A stretch of DNA of 64,000 nucleotides from Nitrospirota bacterium (lineage in GTDB: Bacteria; Nitrospirota; Thermodesulfovibrionia; Thermodesulfovibrionales; UBA6898). This document shows, piece after piece, positions 51,244 to 59,736 of the stretch (within the stretch, counting starts at the first letter, position 1; every line of letters starts with the position of its first letter). Made by a program: the position numbers and the translations under genes. The notes under the pieces were generated by a model that was not told the DNA's origin, made no database searches, and saw only the letters and a program-made list of their open reading frames with translations. The DNA is taken from assembly GCA_021783515.1 (NCBI GenBank), contig JAJXTV010000013.1, positions 1 to 64,000 on the forward strand. Direction: 5' to 3'.

Positions 51244-52538
51244 TTCACGCCTCCCTTGCCGTATTTCCGCGGGTCCGCGATCCTGCCCTCGATCGCCGTC
51301 ACCGCCGCCACCGCCGGGCTCATGAGGTGCACCATGCCCCCCTTGCCCATCCTTCCGTTGAAGTTCCTGTTCGTAGTCGAGGCACAGACCTCGCCCGGCG
51401 CCAGCACCCCGTTGGACATCCCGAGGCAGGCCCCGCAGGTCGGGTTCGTCACGCAGAAGCCGGCATCCATGAATATCCTGATGAGGCCTTCCTCGTCCGC
51501 CTGCCTGAAGACCCTCGGCGTTGCCGGAGAAACGACCCCCCTCACCGTCGGCGCAATCGTTCTGCCCTTCAGATAGGAAGCCGCGACCCGAAGGTCTTCG
51601 ATCCTTCCGTTCGTGCAGGACCCGATATAGACCTGGTCTACAGCGGTCCCTTCGACCTCGGAGACGTCCTTCACCTGGTCCGGCTTGTAGCCGACGGTGA
51701 CCTGGGGAGACATCCCCGTTACGTCGATGTCCAGGACCTTCACATATTGGCAGCCCTCGTCGGACCGCCACTTTTCGAAGTCTTTAAGTGCCTCCTTTTT
51801 GTCCTTGTACCCGGACGAGATGAACGGCCATAGGTAATCGACGGTCACCTCATCCGGCATGCAGACCCCAGACGTCCCTCCGGCCTCGATCGCCATGTTG
51901 CAGAGGGTCATCCTTCCCTCCATCGACATCGCGTTGACGACTTCTCCGTGGAACTCGATCACGCAGTCGGTAGCGCCGTTCACCGTCAGCTCCTTTATCA
52001 CCCTCAGGATGACGTCCTTGGCATGGACCCCCTCGGGCATCCTGCCGTTGATATTGACCCGGATCGTCCTGGGCTCCCTGAAGGCGCAGACACCCTTGAG
52101 GATGCCGACCTCCAGATCGGTCGTTCCGACGCCGGCCGCAAACGCGCCGAACGCCCCGTGAGTGCAGGTGTGAGAGTCTCCCATGATCACCGTATATCCC
52201 GGCCGTATAAACCCGCTTTCAGGAAATATCGCGTGGCAGACCCCGTTTCTTCCGATGTCGAAGAAGTCCCTGATGCCCTGCCGCCTCGCCCAGTCTCTCA
52301 GTATCTTGCCCTGCTGGGCGGTCTTCGTGTCCTTTGCGGGCGTGACGTGGTCGATTACGACCTTGATCTTCGCCGGATCGAAGACCCTGTCTTTTCCCCT
52401 CGCCACAAGGTCGTTGATCGCGATCGGCGTCGTGATCTCGTGGCACATCACCACGTCGATGCCGAGCACCTTCGTCCCGGGAAAAGGCTCATCCCTCAGA
52501 TGGGCCCGAAATACTTTTTCCGAAAGTGTCATTGCCAT
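51240..52538 (-). CDS. leuC: 3-isopropylmalate dehydratase large subunit
   Basis: 432 residues, aconitase superfamily. VMGDSHTCTHGAFGAFAAGVGTTDLE, QVYIGSCTNGRIEDL and FVTNPTCGACLGMSNGVL-like VTNPTCGACLGM provide the three Cys ligands of the 4Fe-4S cluster. Isomerises 2- to 3-isopropylmalate. Divergent from the LysR gene, its likely regulator. The methanogen/thermophile-type length (about 430) distinguishes it from the longer E. coli type. Confidence 0.95.
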   Translation of the reverse strand: MAMTLSEKVFRAHLRDEPFPGTKVLGIDVVMCHEITTPIAINDLVARGKDRVFDPAKIKVVIDHVTPAKDTKTAQQGKILRDWARRQGIRDFFDIGRNGVCHAIFPESGFIRPGYTVIMGDSHTCTHGAFGAFAAGVGTTDLEVGILKGVCAFREPRTIRVNINGRMPEGVHAKDVILRVIKELTVNGATDCVIEFHGEVVNAMSMEGRMTLCNMAIEAGGTSGVCMPDEVTVDYLWPFISSGYKDKKEALKDFEKWRSDEGCQYVKVLDIDVTGMSPQVTVGYKPDQVKDVSEVEGTAVDQVYIGSCTNGRIEDLRVAASYLKGRTIAPTVRGVVSPATPRVFRQADEEGLIRIFMDAGFCVTNPTCGACLGMSNGVLAPGEVCASTTNRNFNGRMGKGGMVHLMSPAVAAVTAIEGRIADPRKYGKGGVK

Positions 52539-52665
52539 GTTCTTGTCCTCTCGTACTCATAAAGTTGCTCTGCCGTCAAGCTCTTGACTCGTTTTCAGAT
52601 TTAGAATATCATAGGTTTATGTATTATTCAAATTCATTATTTTCATTTATATTATAACTTTAGGT
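52539..52665. promoter_or_regulatory. AT-rich divergent promoter region, leuCD / lysR
   Basis: 127 bases, strikingly AT-rich from 52595 to 52665 in an otherwise GC-rich setting, with TATTATAAC-type boxes toward lysR and T-rich stretches that could hold LysR-type T-N11-A sites. The usual arrangement for a LysR regulator controlling its divergent target. Confidence 0.55.
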
Positions 52666-53574
52666 ATGGATTTCTATCAGCTTTCCTATTTCAGAAAGGT
52701 CGCCCGGACAAGAAGCATCAGCCGGGCTGCCGAAGAGCTTTTCATCACCCAGCCGGCGGTAAGCAAACAGATGCGGGCGCTCGAGGAGGAACTCGGGGAA
52801 AGACTCTTCGACCGCATCGGCAAAAAGATATTCCTGACCAAGACAGGGGAAGTCCTGCTCGCGCATGCCGAGAAGATACTCCGCGCGATCGCAGAGGCGA
52901 AGACCGCCGTGCGTGACCTCTCCGGCGAATGCGCAGGGGAGCTCGTTATCGGCACGAGCGACCATATCAGTCTCCACCGGCTGCCGAATATCCTCAAGGC
53001 ATATATCACGGCGTTCCCGAAGGTCGACCTGAAGCTCCGCTGCCACCGGTCCGAGACGGTGATCGAGATGGTGTCAAAGAACCTCGTCGACCTCGGCGTC
53101 GTTACCCTTCCAGGGATCGCGCCGAATCTCAGGTCGAAGGTAATATGGGAAGACCCCATGTCGCTTGTATTCCCGAAAGGCCATCCCCTTGCCTCACTGG
53201 AGAAGATCACCGTCCATGACATTGCGGCCCTGGGAATGATCCTTCCCGAGGCCGGTACGACCACCAGAAGAAAGATCGACGCCGCCTTCGAAAAGAAACG
53301 GCTGCCGCTGAAGGTCTCGATGGAAGTCGCCTATATCGAAACGATCAAGGGCCTTGTAAAGGCCGGCCTCGGCATATCGATCCTGCCGGACAAAGCGGTG
53401 GAACAGGAGACGAAGGCGGGGGGCCTCGTTAAGGCGTCCATCCAGGGCGTCTCGTTCTCGAGAGAGCTCGGCGTGGCTTACCTGAAAGACAAATTCCTTT
53501 CCCGGCCGGCGGTCGAATTCATGAAGCTCCTGGAAAGAAAGCAGGATTCCCCGGCCGGAATCTCCAGCCTGTGA
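52666..53574 (+). CDS. LysR family transcriptional regulator
   Basis: 302 residues. N-terminal helix-turn-helix: YQLSYFRKVARTRSISRAAEELFITQPAVSKQMRALEEELGERLFDR. C-terminal two-lobed sensor domain: GELVIGTSDHISLHRLPNILKAYITAFP, DLGVVTLPG, LVFPKGHPLA, IKGLVKAGLGISILPDKAV. CysB/CysL-like layout. Divergent from leuCD, so I infer control of leucine synthesis, with a pathway intermediate as possible effector. Confidence 0.94.
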   Translation: MDFYQLSYFRKVARTRSISRAAEELFITQPAVSKQMRALEEELGERLFDRIGKKIFLTKTGEVLLAHAEKILRAIAEAKTAVRDLSGECAGELVIGTSDHISLHRLPNILKAYITAFPKVDLKLRCHRSETVIEMVSKNLVDLGVVTLPGIAPNLRSKVIWEDPMSLVFPKGHPLASLEKITVHDIAALGMILPEAGTTTRRKIDAAFEKKRLPLKVSMEVAYIETIKGLVKAGLGISILPDKAVEQETKAGGLVKASIQGVSFSRELGVAYLKDKFLSRPAVEFMKLLERKQDSPAGISSL

Positions 53575-53635
53575 AAAAAAAAGTTGTAATCTCCCGTTTA
53601 ACGTCTATACTGAGTGAAGGACACGTGAGGCCGGG

Positions 53636-53851
53636 ATGAAGGCAGTCAATTGTTGGGAGTACATGCAATGCGGCACGGAAGTAATGGAAGAATGTCCGGC
53701 ATTCCCCCATAGCGGACGTTGCTGCTATCTGATTTCGGGCACCATGGGCAACCATGAAGTGCAGGGGTCCTATCTGCTGAAAATCCCCCGGTGCCGTCAG
53801 TGCGAATTTTATCGCCTGCTGCAAAAGGAGCAGGGCCGCAAGCCCCATTAG
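53636..53851 (+). CDS. Small Cys-rich two-CW-motif protein
   Basis: 71 residues: NCWEYMQCG, then CPAF, GRCCYLISG and a terminal CRQCEFYRLL. The CWEYxxCG plus CxxCxFY pattern is that of the 'two-CW domain' proteins common in Geobacter-like bacteria, presumably metal-binding. The ATG follows GAGGCCGGG. Function unknown. Confidence 0.8.
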   Translation: MKAVNCWEYMQCGTEVMEECPAFPHSGRCCYLISGTMGNHEVQGSYLLKIPRCRQCEFYRLLQKEQGRKPH

Positions 53852-53881
53852 CCTGCCGTTTACACGCACCCCCTTATCGGT

Positions 53882-54226
53882 TCACTGCGGGCGCGATTCC
53901 GGTATCCCGATCTCTTCTCCGACTTCCCCGACGAGCTTCTTGTCGTGTTTGAGGATGTTCATGCAGGGCGCTCCCTGGCAGGTCACCCCCTTTACGAGAT
54001 CGTCAATGGTGCGGTATTTCTCCTTTATCCGCCGCTTGTCGATCACAACCTTCCCGTTAAGCACCGTCTTTCCGTCATGACAGGCCTCGCACATCCGTTC
54101 CCAGAGGCTTACCTTCTGGTCCCCGTAGCTGAGTCCGGCCACCAAGAGACCGGGCAGAAGCACCGCGGCCAGGCAGATTCCCCTCCTTCCCCCACCTTTC
54201 GGTTCCGCAGACAGGTTCCGCAACAT
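53882..54226 (-). CDS. Exported monohaem cytochrome c-like protein
   Basis: 114 residues from ATG 54224-54226 (GGGAGGTGGG upstream): signal helix ICLAAVLLPGLLVAGLSYG, one haem motif CEACH in SLWERMCEACHDGKTVLNGK, and a later CQGAPCMN cysteine pair and methionine that may serve as the distal ligand or disulfide. Periplasmic electron carrier or sensor; partner unknown. Confidence 0.82.
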   Translation of the reverse strand: MLRNLSAEPKGGGRRGICLAAVLLPGLLVAGLSYGDQKVSLWERMCEACHDGKTVLNGKVVIDKRRIKEKYRTIDDLVKGVTCQGAPCMNILKHDKKLVGEVGEEIGIPESRPQ

Positions 54227-54465
54227 GTCGCCCACCTCCCTTTCCGTTTCAAGAGCTCCCCTTATTCCGATTATACCAGCAATCGTCCGCCCCGAACAGC
54301 CGGCTCTCATTCCCGGCGGTCGGTCCTTGCGGAGGGTTTCAACGGCATTCCCGGCATGTCGGGCCCGGCCCCGCGCGAAGGCAGGTTTACCTGTCCCGAA
54401 TTATTGATTAGAATAGACAAGGTGCATATGCGCGTTTACCCAGCTGTCGACAGAGGAGGTCCGTT

Positions 54466-55692
54466 ATGACCCGGGCAATCGTATATTCGGTCCTGCTGGT
54501 TCTCATCGTCCTGACGGCGTATGTATACATAGAAAGGCAGAAATCTCCTCCGGTGGTGAAAGAGGCCCGCGAACAACTTCCCGCCGCGCCTTCGTCGTCT
54601 CCTCCACCTCCACCTCCCCCTCCCTCTGCTCTTCCGCCGCCTGCCTCGCTGCCGGACGCGCCGCCCTTCCCGGAGCTGAATCCGGCAGATCCGGCCAAAG
54701 TCGCCGTTTCCGGAGAGGACATCGAAAGCGTGAAAGCGGCGGTGAGAAAAGTGAACGAGGGCGACTGCGCCGGCGCCGCAGCCCTCTTCGGCAAGGTCGC
54801 CTCGATAGAAAAGGTATCTCTGAGCGGCCTCGGTCTCTGCTATTTCAAGACGGGGGACTACCAAAAGGCGATATCCTATCTGACACGCGCGGTCGAATAT
54901 AACGGAAACGACTTCATCTCCCTCAAACTGCTCGCCTTCTCGTATTACCGGACCGACGAACTCGAAAAGAGCCTTCGGAGCGCGGAAGCGGCCCTTGCGC
55001 TGAAACGCGACCCCGACGTCGAGTCGCTCCTCACGAAGCTGAAGAAGGAGACGCGTGTTCAGGACGATTACAATAAGGAAAGCTCTTCTCACTTCACGAT
55101 CTATTACGACGGCTACGCGCACGGGGGGATAGACCGTCAGGTGATCAGCATACTGGAAGACGCCTACCGGTCGGTAGGGAAGGGACTCGATTACTACCCC
55201 CCGGAGGCGGTTACCGTCATTCTATACGGGAACAAGGATTTCTTTGACATCACCCGGACTCCCTCCTGGACGTCCGGCTACTATGACGGCAAGATCCGGA
55301 TCCCCGTGAAGGGGCTCGAGAATCAGTCCGGCCAGCTGAGAAGGGTGCTTTATCACGAATACGCGCATGCGGTCATCCGTTCGATCACGAAAAGCTGTCC
55401 CCTCTGGATCAATGAAGGCCTTGCAGAGTACTTTTCAGCCGGAGATCAGGGGAAGACCGGGCAGGTCATTCCGCTCAGGGCGCTTGAAACGTCCTTTGCC
55501 GGGCTCGGGGCGGCAAGCGCCCGCACCGCCTATCAGGAGAGTTATTCCGCCGTCTCCTCTCTGATAGATACATACGGCATGTACCGGATGAAGGACCTCC
55601 TCGTGGCGCTTTCGCGGGGCGAGGCCCCCAACAAGGCCTTCGAAGACTCGTTCGGGATAACCTATGACGAATTCGTCAGGACGTGGAAATAG
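54466..55692 (+). CDS. TPR and peptidase-MA domain protein
   Basis: 408 residues: N-terminal helix (IVYSVLLVLIVLTAYVYI), a proline-rich linker (SSPPPPPPPPSALPPP), TPR-like repeats (AAALFGKV..., GLCYFKTGDYQKAISYLTRAVEYNG, FSYYRTDELEKSLRSAEAALAL), then a gluzincin domain with LYHEYAHAVIR (HExxH) and WINEGLAEYF (third ligand Glu). Membrane-anchored periplasmic zinc peptidase. Starts after AGGAGG. Substrate unknown. Confidence 0.92.
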   Translation: MTRAIVYSVLLVLIVLTAYVYIERQKSPPVVKEAREQLPAAPSSSPPPPPPPPSALPPPASLPDAPPFPELNPADPAKVAVSGEDIESVKAAVRKVNEGDCAGAAALFGKVASIEKVSLSGLGLCYFKTGDYQKAISYLTRAVEYNGNDFISLKLLAFSYYRTDELEKSLRSAEAALALKRDPDVESLLTKLKKETRVQDDYNKESSSHFTIYYDGYAHGGIDRQVISILEDAYRSVGKGLDYYPPEAVTVILYGNKDFFDITRTPSWTSGYYDGKIRIPVKGLENQSGQLRRVLYHEYAHAVIRSITKSCPLWINEGLAEYFSAGDQGKTGQVIPLRALETSFAGLGAASARTAYQESYSAVSSLIDTYGMYRMKDLLVALSRGEAPNKAFEDSFGITYDEFVRTWK

Positions 55693-55787
55693 CCCGGGAC
55701 TAAGGCCCTGAGGGCCATGCCAACCGGACGAGATATATGGTAAAGAAACCGCGTCTCGCGTAAGCAGCCATTCCTTCAGGAGGACGA

Positions 55788-56762
55788 GTGGAATATTTCT
55801 CTATGCTTTTCCCTGTCTCGGGGGTGAAGACTTATGTCTTCGTCCCGCCGCTCGTCGCCCTCGTCGTTTCGTTCTTCACTTCAATGGGCGGGGTATCGGG
55901 CGCGTTCCTTCTTCTGCCCTTCCAGATGAGTTATCTCAACTTTACGAGCCCCGCCGTCAGCTCAACCAACTTTCTTTACAATATCGTCGCCATCCCGAGC
56001 GGCGTCTACCGGTTCATCAGAGAAGGCAGGATGGCATGGCCGCTCACCCTTGTCGTGATCCTCGGGACGCTTCCGGGCGTCTTCATCGGCTACTACCTGA
56101 GGGTCCTCTATCTCCCCGATCCGAGGTCGTTCAAGCTTTTCGTCGGCTGCGTGCTTCTGTACATCGGCAGCCGTCTCCTCTACGAGCTTTCCAGCAGGGC
56201 AGCCGCCGGAAAATCACGGATGAGGGCGCTCGAAGACAAATTCAGACAGCGGAGCGCGCAGATGAGGGAGTCTCAGAATTCTCGCGTGGCCGCAGGACTG
56301 CCGGCGGAGGCCGTCGTAAAGACGCTCTCTTTCACCGTGCGGGAGGTCGTCTTCGAATTCTGGGGAGAGACGTTCCGGTTCAGCACCGCCGCGATGTTCA
56401 TCCTCGCCTTTGTGGTCGGTATCATCGGGGGCACCTACGGCATCGGAGGGGGGGCTATCATCGCGCCGTTTTGCGTCGCGGTCTTTCATCTGCCGATATA
56501 CGCTGTTGCGGGAGCAGCGCTCATGGGCACCTTTCTCACCTCGATCGCCGGTATCGTCTTCTATAGCGTGGCTCCCGCCAAAGGCGGGGGCGCCACCTCT
56601 CCCGACCTGCTGCTCGGCCTTCTCTTCGGACTGGGCGGGTTCGTCGGCATGTACCTCGGCGCGCGGCTCCAGAAGTTCGTCCCTCAGAGGTTCATCAAGC
56701 TGATGCTCGGAGGCCTGATCCTCTCCGTGGCAGCAAAATACATCATCCAGTTCTTCTCATAG
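55788..56762 (+). CDS. TauE/SafE family sulfite/organosulfur permease
   Basis: 324 residues, eight or so helices in two repeats: SFFTSMGGVSGAFLLLPFQM and the second-half FVVGIIGGTYGIGGGAIIAPFCV signature, with NFLYNIVAIPSGVYRFIREGRM. A ~60-residue basic/acidic loop separates the halves (about residues 130-190). Likely exports anions such as sulfite or sulfoacetate; substrate not determined. Followed eight bases later by the phosphodiesterase. Confidence 0.9.
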   Translation: MEYFSMLFPVSGVKTYVFVPPLVALVVSFFTSMGGVSGAFLLLPFQMSYLNFTSPAVSSTNFLYNIVAIPSGVYRFIREGRMAWPLTLVVILGTLPGVFIGYYLRVLYLPDPRSFKLFVGCVLLYIGSRLLYELSSRAAAGKSRMRALEDKFRQRSAQMRESQNSRVAAGLPAEAVVKTLSFTVREVVFEFWGETFRFSTAAMFILAFVVGIIGGTYGIGGGAIIAPFCVAVFHLPIYAVAGAALMGTFLTSIAGIVFYSVAPAKGGGATSPDLLLGLLFGLGGFVGMYLGARLQKFVPQRFIKLMLGGLILSVAAKYIIQFFS

Positions 56763-56770
56763 GAGGTATC

Positions 56771-57250
56771 ATGCTCATTGGGGTCATCTCGGACACGCAC
56801 GACAACATGCCGCAGATCGACAAAGCGGTCGATCTCTTCAATGCAAGGAAGGTCGGACACGTCATCCACGCCGGGGATTTCACCTCGCCTTTTACGTTCA
56901 GGATACTGAAGAACCTCGACGCGGCCTTCACCGGCGTCTTCGGAAACAACGACGGGGACAAGCTGCTGCTGAGCAAGATGTCGGGCGGCCGTGTCTTTCC
57001 CCAGCCTCACACCTTCCAGCTGGCGGAGAAAAGAATAGTCGTCATCCATGAGCACCATATCGCGGAGGCGCTTGCCGACAGCGGCCATTACGATCTCGTA
57101 ATCTACGGACATACCCATAAGCCGGTCGTAAAAAAAATGAAAGAAACGCTCGTCGTCAACCCCGGCGAGGCCGGCAGCTGGCTCTACGGCAAATCGACCG
57201 TGGCGCTCATCGACCTCGGGCCGATGCAGGCCGAGATTCTTCCTCTATGA
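56771..57250 (+). CDS. YfcE-type metallophosphoesterase
   Basis: 159 residues with calcineurin-like motifs: GVISDTHDN (D-x-H), VIHAGDF (GD), GNNDG (GNHD position), VVIHEHH and IYGHTHKP. The final Asn/His pattern is that of MJ0936/YfcE phosphodiesterases. GGAGGTATC precedes the ATG. Co-directional with the permease. Confidence 0.93.
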   Translation: MLIGVISDTHDNMPQIDKAVDLFNARKVGHVIHAGDFTSPFTFRILKNLDAAFTGVFGNNDGDKLLLSKMSGGRVFPQPHTFQLAEKRIVVIHEHHIAEALADSGHYDLVIYGHTHKPVVKKMKETLVVNPGEAGSWLYGKSTVALIDLGPMQAEILPL

Positions 57251-57275
57251 CGATCACCAGGCCGCGGGCCGGGTT

Positions 57276-59174
57276 CTACTGCTCCGCCCACGCTGCGTAT
57301 TTCTTCCGCACCGTATCCTGAACGGACAGGATGAATCTGAACGTCTCCTTCAAAACGGCCTTCTCCACGTTCGAAAGCCCGCCCGGATCGATATAATTGT
57401 CCGGCTCAATCCCGTCCCGGATCTGCCGGAACTGGTGGCTCAGCCTGAGCGACATGAGAAACTCGAACGCCTGTTCGAGCTCGCGCGAACATCGGGCAGA
57501 AGCGGCGTCCCGCTCGGCAAACCCTGCAAGCCTCGCAAGCGTCGAGGTATGATAAGGCCCCGATTCGAGCGCGGACAGCCTTGCGATATCGATAACCGGG
57601 CAGAGGCCGTTCACCTTGATATTGAAGCGCCCCTTGTGCGGACCTTTCCTTTCGCTGCTCAGCCTTCCGATAAAGTCGAGCGGGGGCCTGTTTTTTAGGA
57701 TGGCTCCCGCCATCTGTCCGAGAAAACGGCTGTTTCCCTTCGCCTCGTGGACGAGGAACGACCGGAGTTTCTCCGCAAGGAGGGAGTCGCCGTAGACCGC
57801 CCGGAAATCGAAGAAGATGAGCGAGCTGAGCACCGCCTCCGGCGTGGGGCTGTTCACCCAGCCCGAAAAATATTCTTTCCAGACGCGAAGCGGCTGCCGC
57901 CATCGGGGATTGCTCGCCATATAGTCGGCGCAGCAGGGGGGGATGCCGCACCTCGAGAGCGCGTCCCTCATCTGCATGCCCAATTCGGCAAAATATTCGG
58001 TCGTCTTCTCCCCGCCTTCTTCCGGGTCTTCGTAGATGAGGGCGTTGTCCTGGTCCGTCCTGAAGGTCTGCTCTTTCCTTCCTTCGCTGCCGAATACTAT
58101 CCAGCAGTAACCGACCGGCGGCGGACCCAGTTTCGACTCGGTGATCTCAAGCGCCTTTCTGAGGAGCCTGTCATTGATCTCTGTCATGATCCGGGTGATA
58201 TGGCCGGCCTTCGCCCCTTCCCTGATCAGCAGCGTGACGATCGTATCGATCTTCCGGGAAACCGGGACAAGACCGTCGATCGTATCACGTCCCTCGATCT
58301 CCCTCGCGACCGACAGGGGGGACCTGCCCTGGAGCATCATGAGGTCGTGGCTGGTGATGATCCCCTTCATACGGCCTTTATCGACGACGAGCAGATGGTG
58401 AATACGGTACCGCATCATCTTCAGAAGCGCCTCGAAGCAGTGATCCCCCGCCTCGGCCTTGATAACCGTAACGCTCATAATGTCTCCGACCCGTCCGCGC
58501 GTGTCCCTTCCCCTGGCGACGACCTTCTTTCTCAGGTCCCTGTCGGTGATCATCCCGGAGGGGAAGCCATGGGAGTCGAGGAGGACGAGCGAGCTGATGT
58601 TGCGGTCGGTCATAATCTCTGCCGCCTCCCGCACGCTTATCTCTTCGGACGCGGTGACTACCTCTTTCGTGGCGAGGTCGTCGAGGATATTCGTAAAGAG
58701 CAGTTTGTCGCCCCCGCCGTAGAGGAGGGTCCTGTCGCGTATCTCGCGATAGGTCATGTCAACGAGTCGCTTCAGCCGCGTCCTGAAGCAGAATTCTGAA
58801 AATCCCGCATGTTCCCTCATCAGCCCAAGCACGGTCTCTTTCCTGATCAGGAGACACGACGTATCTTCCTCGGCGACAATCGTGTCCCTCGCGAGATCGC
58901 CGCAGGCAAAGGAAAGCAGGCCGAAGAAATCTCCTGCCGTCCGGTAGTCCACGAGCACCTCTTCTCCCTCGTTCGTCCTGACAAATACCTTCACCGCCCC
59001 GGCCCGTATAATATTGAGGTGCTCCGGGGCCGGACCGTTCTGATGGTGCGCGATCTGTCCCTTCGGATAGAACTGTTCCACCGCATCCTGCGCGACATTC
59101 GCCAGGAGGGAATCGTCCAGCAGATTGAAAGGCGGGGTCTCCCTGAGAAGAGTGATTGCGTCCCGGGCCGGCAT
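57276..59174 (-). CDS. cNMP-binding / CBS-pair / nucleotidyltransferase regulatory protein
   Basis: 632 residues from ATG 59172-59174. Order: cyclic-nucleotide-binding fold (VEQFYPKGQIAHHQNGPAPEHLNII ... DFFGLLSF), a pair of CBS domains (VREAAEIMTDRNISSLVLLDSHGFPSGMITDRDL; FEALLKMMRYRIHHLLVVDKGRMKGIITSHDL), DUF294 putative nucleotidyltransferase with WIVFGSEGRKEQTFRTDQDNALIYED (GS...D-x-D), and a C-terminal helical domain (SLRLSHQFRQIRDG). A soluble signal-integrating protein related to those placed near acetate or C4-dicarboxylate transporters. The response regulator gene ends eight bases upstream. Confidence 0.92.
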   Translation of the reverse strand: MPARDAITLLRETPPFNLLDDSLLANVAQDAVEQFYPKGQIAHHQNGPAPEHLNIIRAGAVKVFVRTNEGEEVLVDYRTAGDFFGLLSFACGDLARDTIVAEEDTSCLLIRKETVLGLMREHAGFSEFCFRTRLKRLVDMTYREIRDRTLLYGGGDKLLFTNILDDLATKEVVTASEEISVREAAEIMTDRNISSLVLLDSHGFPSGMITDRDLRKKVVARGRDTRGRVGDIMSVTVIKAEAGDHCFEALLKMMRYRIHHLLVVDKGRMKGIITSHDLMMLQGRSPLSVAREIEGRDTIDGLVPVSRKIDTIVTLLIREGAKAGHITRIMTEINDRLLRKALEITESKLGPPPVGYCWIVFGSEGRKEQTFRTDQDNALIYEDPEEGGEKTTEYFAELGMQMRDALSRCGIPPCCADYMASNPRWRQPLRVWKEYFSGWVNSPTPEAVLSSLIFFDFRAVYGDSLLAEKLRSFLVHEAKGNSRFLGQMAGAILKNRPPLDFIGRLSSERKGPHKGRFNIKVNGLCPVIDIARLSALESGPYHTSTLARLAGFAERDAASARCSRELEQAFEFLMSLRLSHQFRQIRDGIEPDNYIDPGGLSNVEKAVLKETFRFILSVQDTVRKKYAAWAEQ

Positions 59175-59182
59175 AACCCGAT

Positions 59183-59557
59183 CTACCTGCCGCCCGGCTT
59201 GTCCAGGGCGTTTCTGACCGCCCTCTTCATCTCGTCGTGCATGAGGGGTTTCACGAGAAAGTCGCACGCGCCGGCCTTGATCGCCTCAACGGCAGCTGCC
59301 ATCGACCCGTAGGCGGTGATGATGATCACCTTCTGCGAGGGGTTTTGCCTCCGGTACTTCGTCAGGAGCTCGATGCCGCTGATGCCGGGGAGGATGATGT
59401 CGGTGATAATCAGGTCGTAAGACTTATCGGAGAGAAGCTTAAAGACCGCTTCGGCGCTGTCAGCCCTGTCGACATCATAGCCCTCCGCCCTGAACACTCT
59501 TTGCAGAGACTCGCAGAGGGTGTCTTCGTCTTCGACCAGGAGCAGCCTTTCCGCCAT
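59183..59557 (-). CDS. Single-domain response regulator
   Basis: 124 residues from ATG 59557 (an in-frame ATG at 59590 is also possible). Receiver: RLLLVEDEDTLCESL, LIITDIILPGISG (phospho-Asp), IIITAYGS and FLVKPLMHDE. No output domain; NtrC-receiver-like. Directly upstream of the cNMP/CBS gene, so it may feed phospho-signals to it. Confidence 0.9.
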   Translation of the reverse strand: MAERLLLVEDEDTLCESLQRVFRAEGYDVDRADSAEAVFKLLSDKSYDLIITDIILPGISGIELLTKYRRQNPSQKVIIITAYGSMAAAVEAIKAGACDFLVKPLMHDEMKRAVRNALDKPGGR

Positions 59558-59736
59558 TTCGCCCGGGAACGCCCTGTTTATATCTCGCATTGCCGGACAG
59601 CATCTTCCGGCAACCTTCCCCCCTCTTTATCTCATTATAGCACCAGACTCCTCCAGCAGTCCGGTTTTCGTACGGAACGCTCCTTACCTCCCGCGGGCGG
59701 CAGTGCCGTCTCTTCCGCGGCGCTCAGCAGAAATCC

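Noticed and set aside
50722-51771. Extended frame upstream of leuD
   Set aside because: The upstream part is a Gly/Arg-rich shadow of leuC; LeuD homology starts exactly at ATG 51243, which overlaps the leuC stop.
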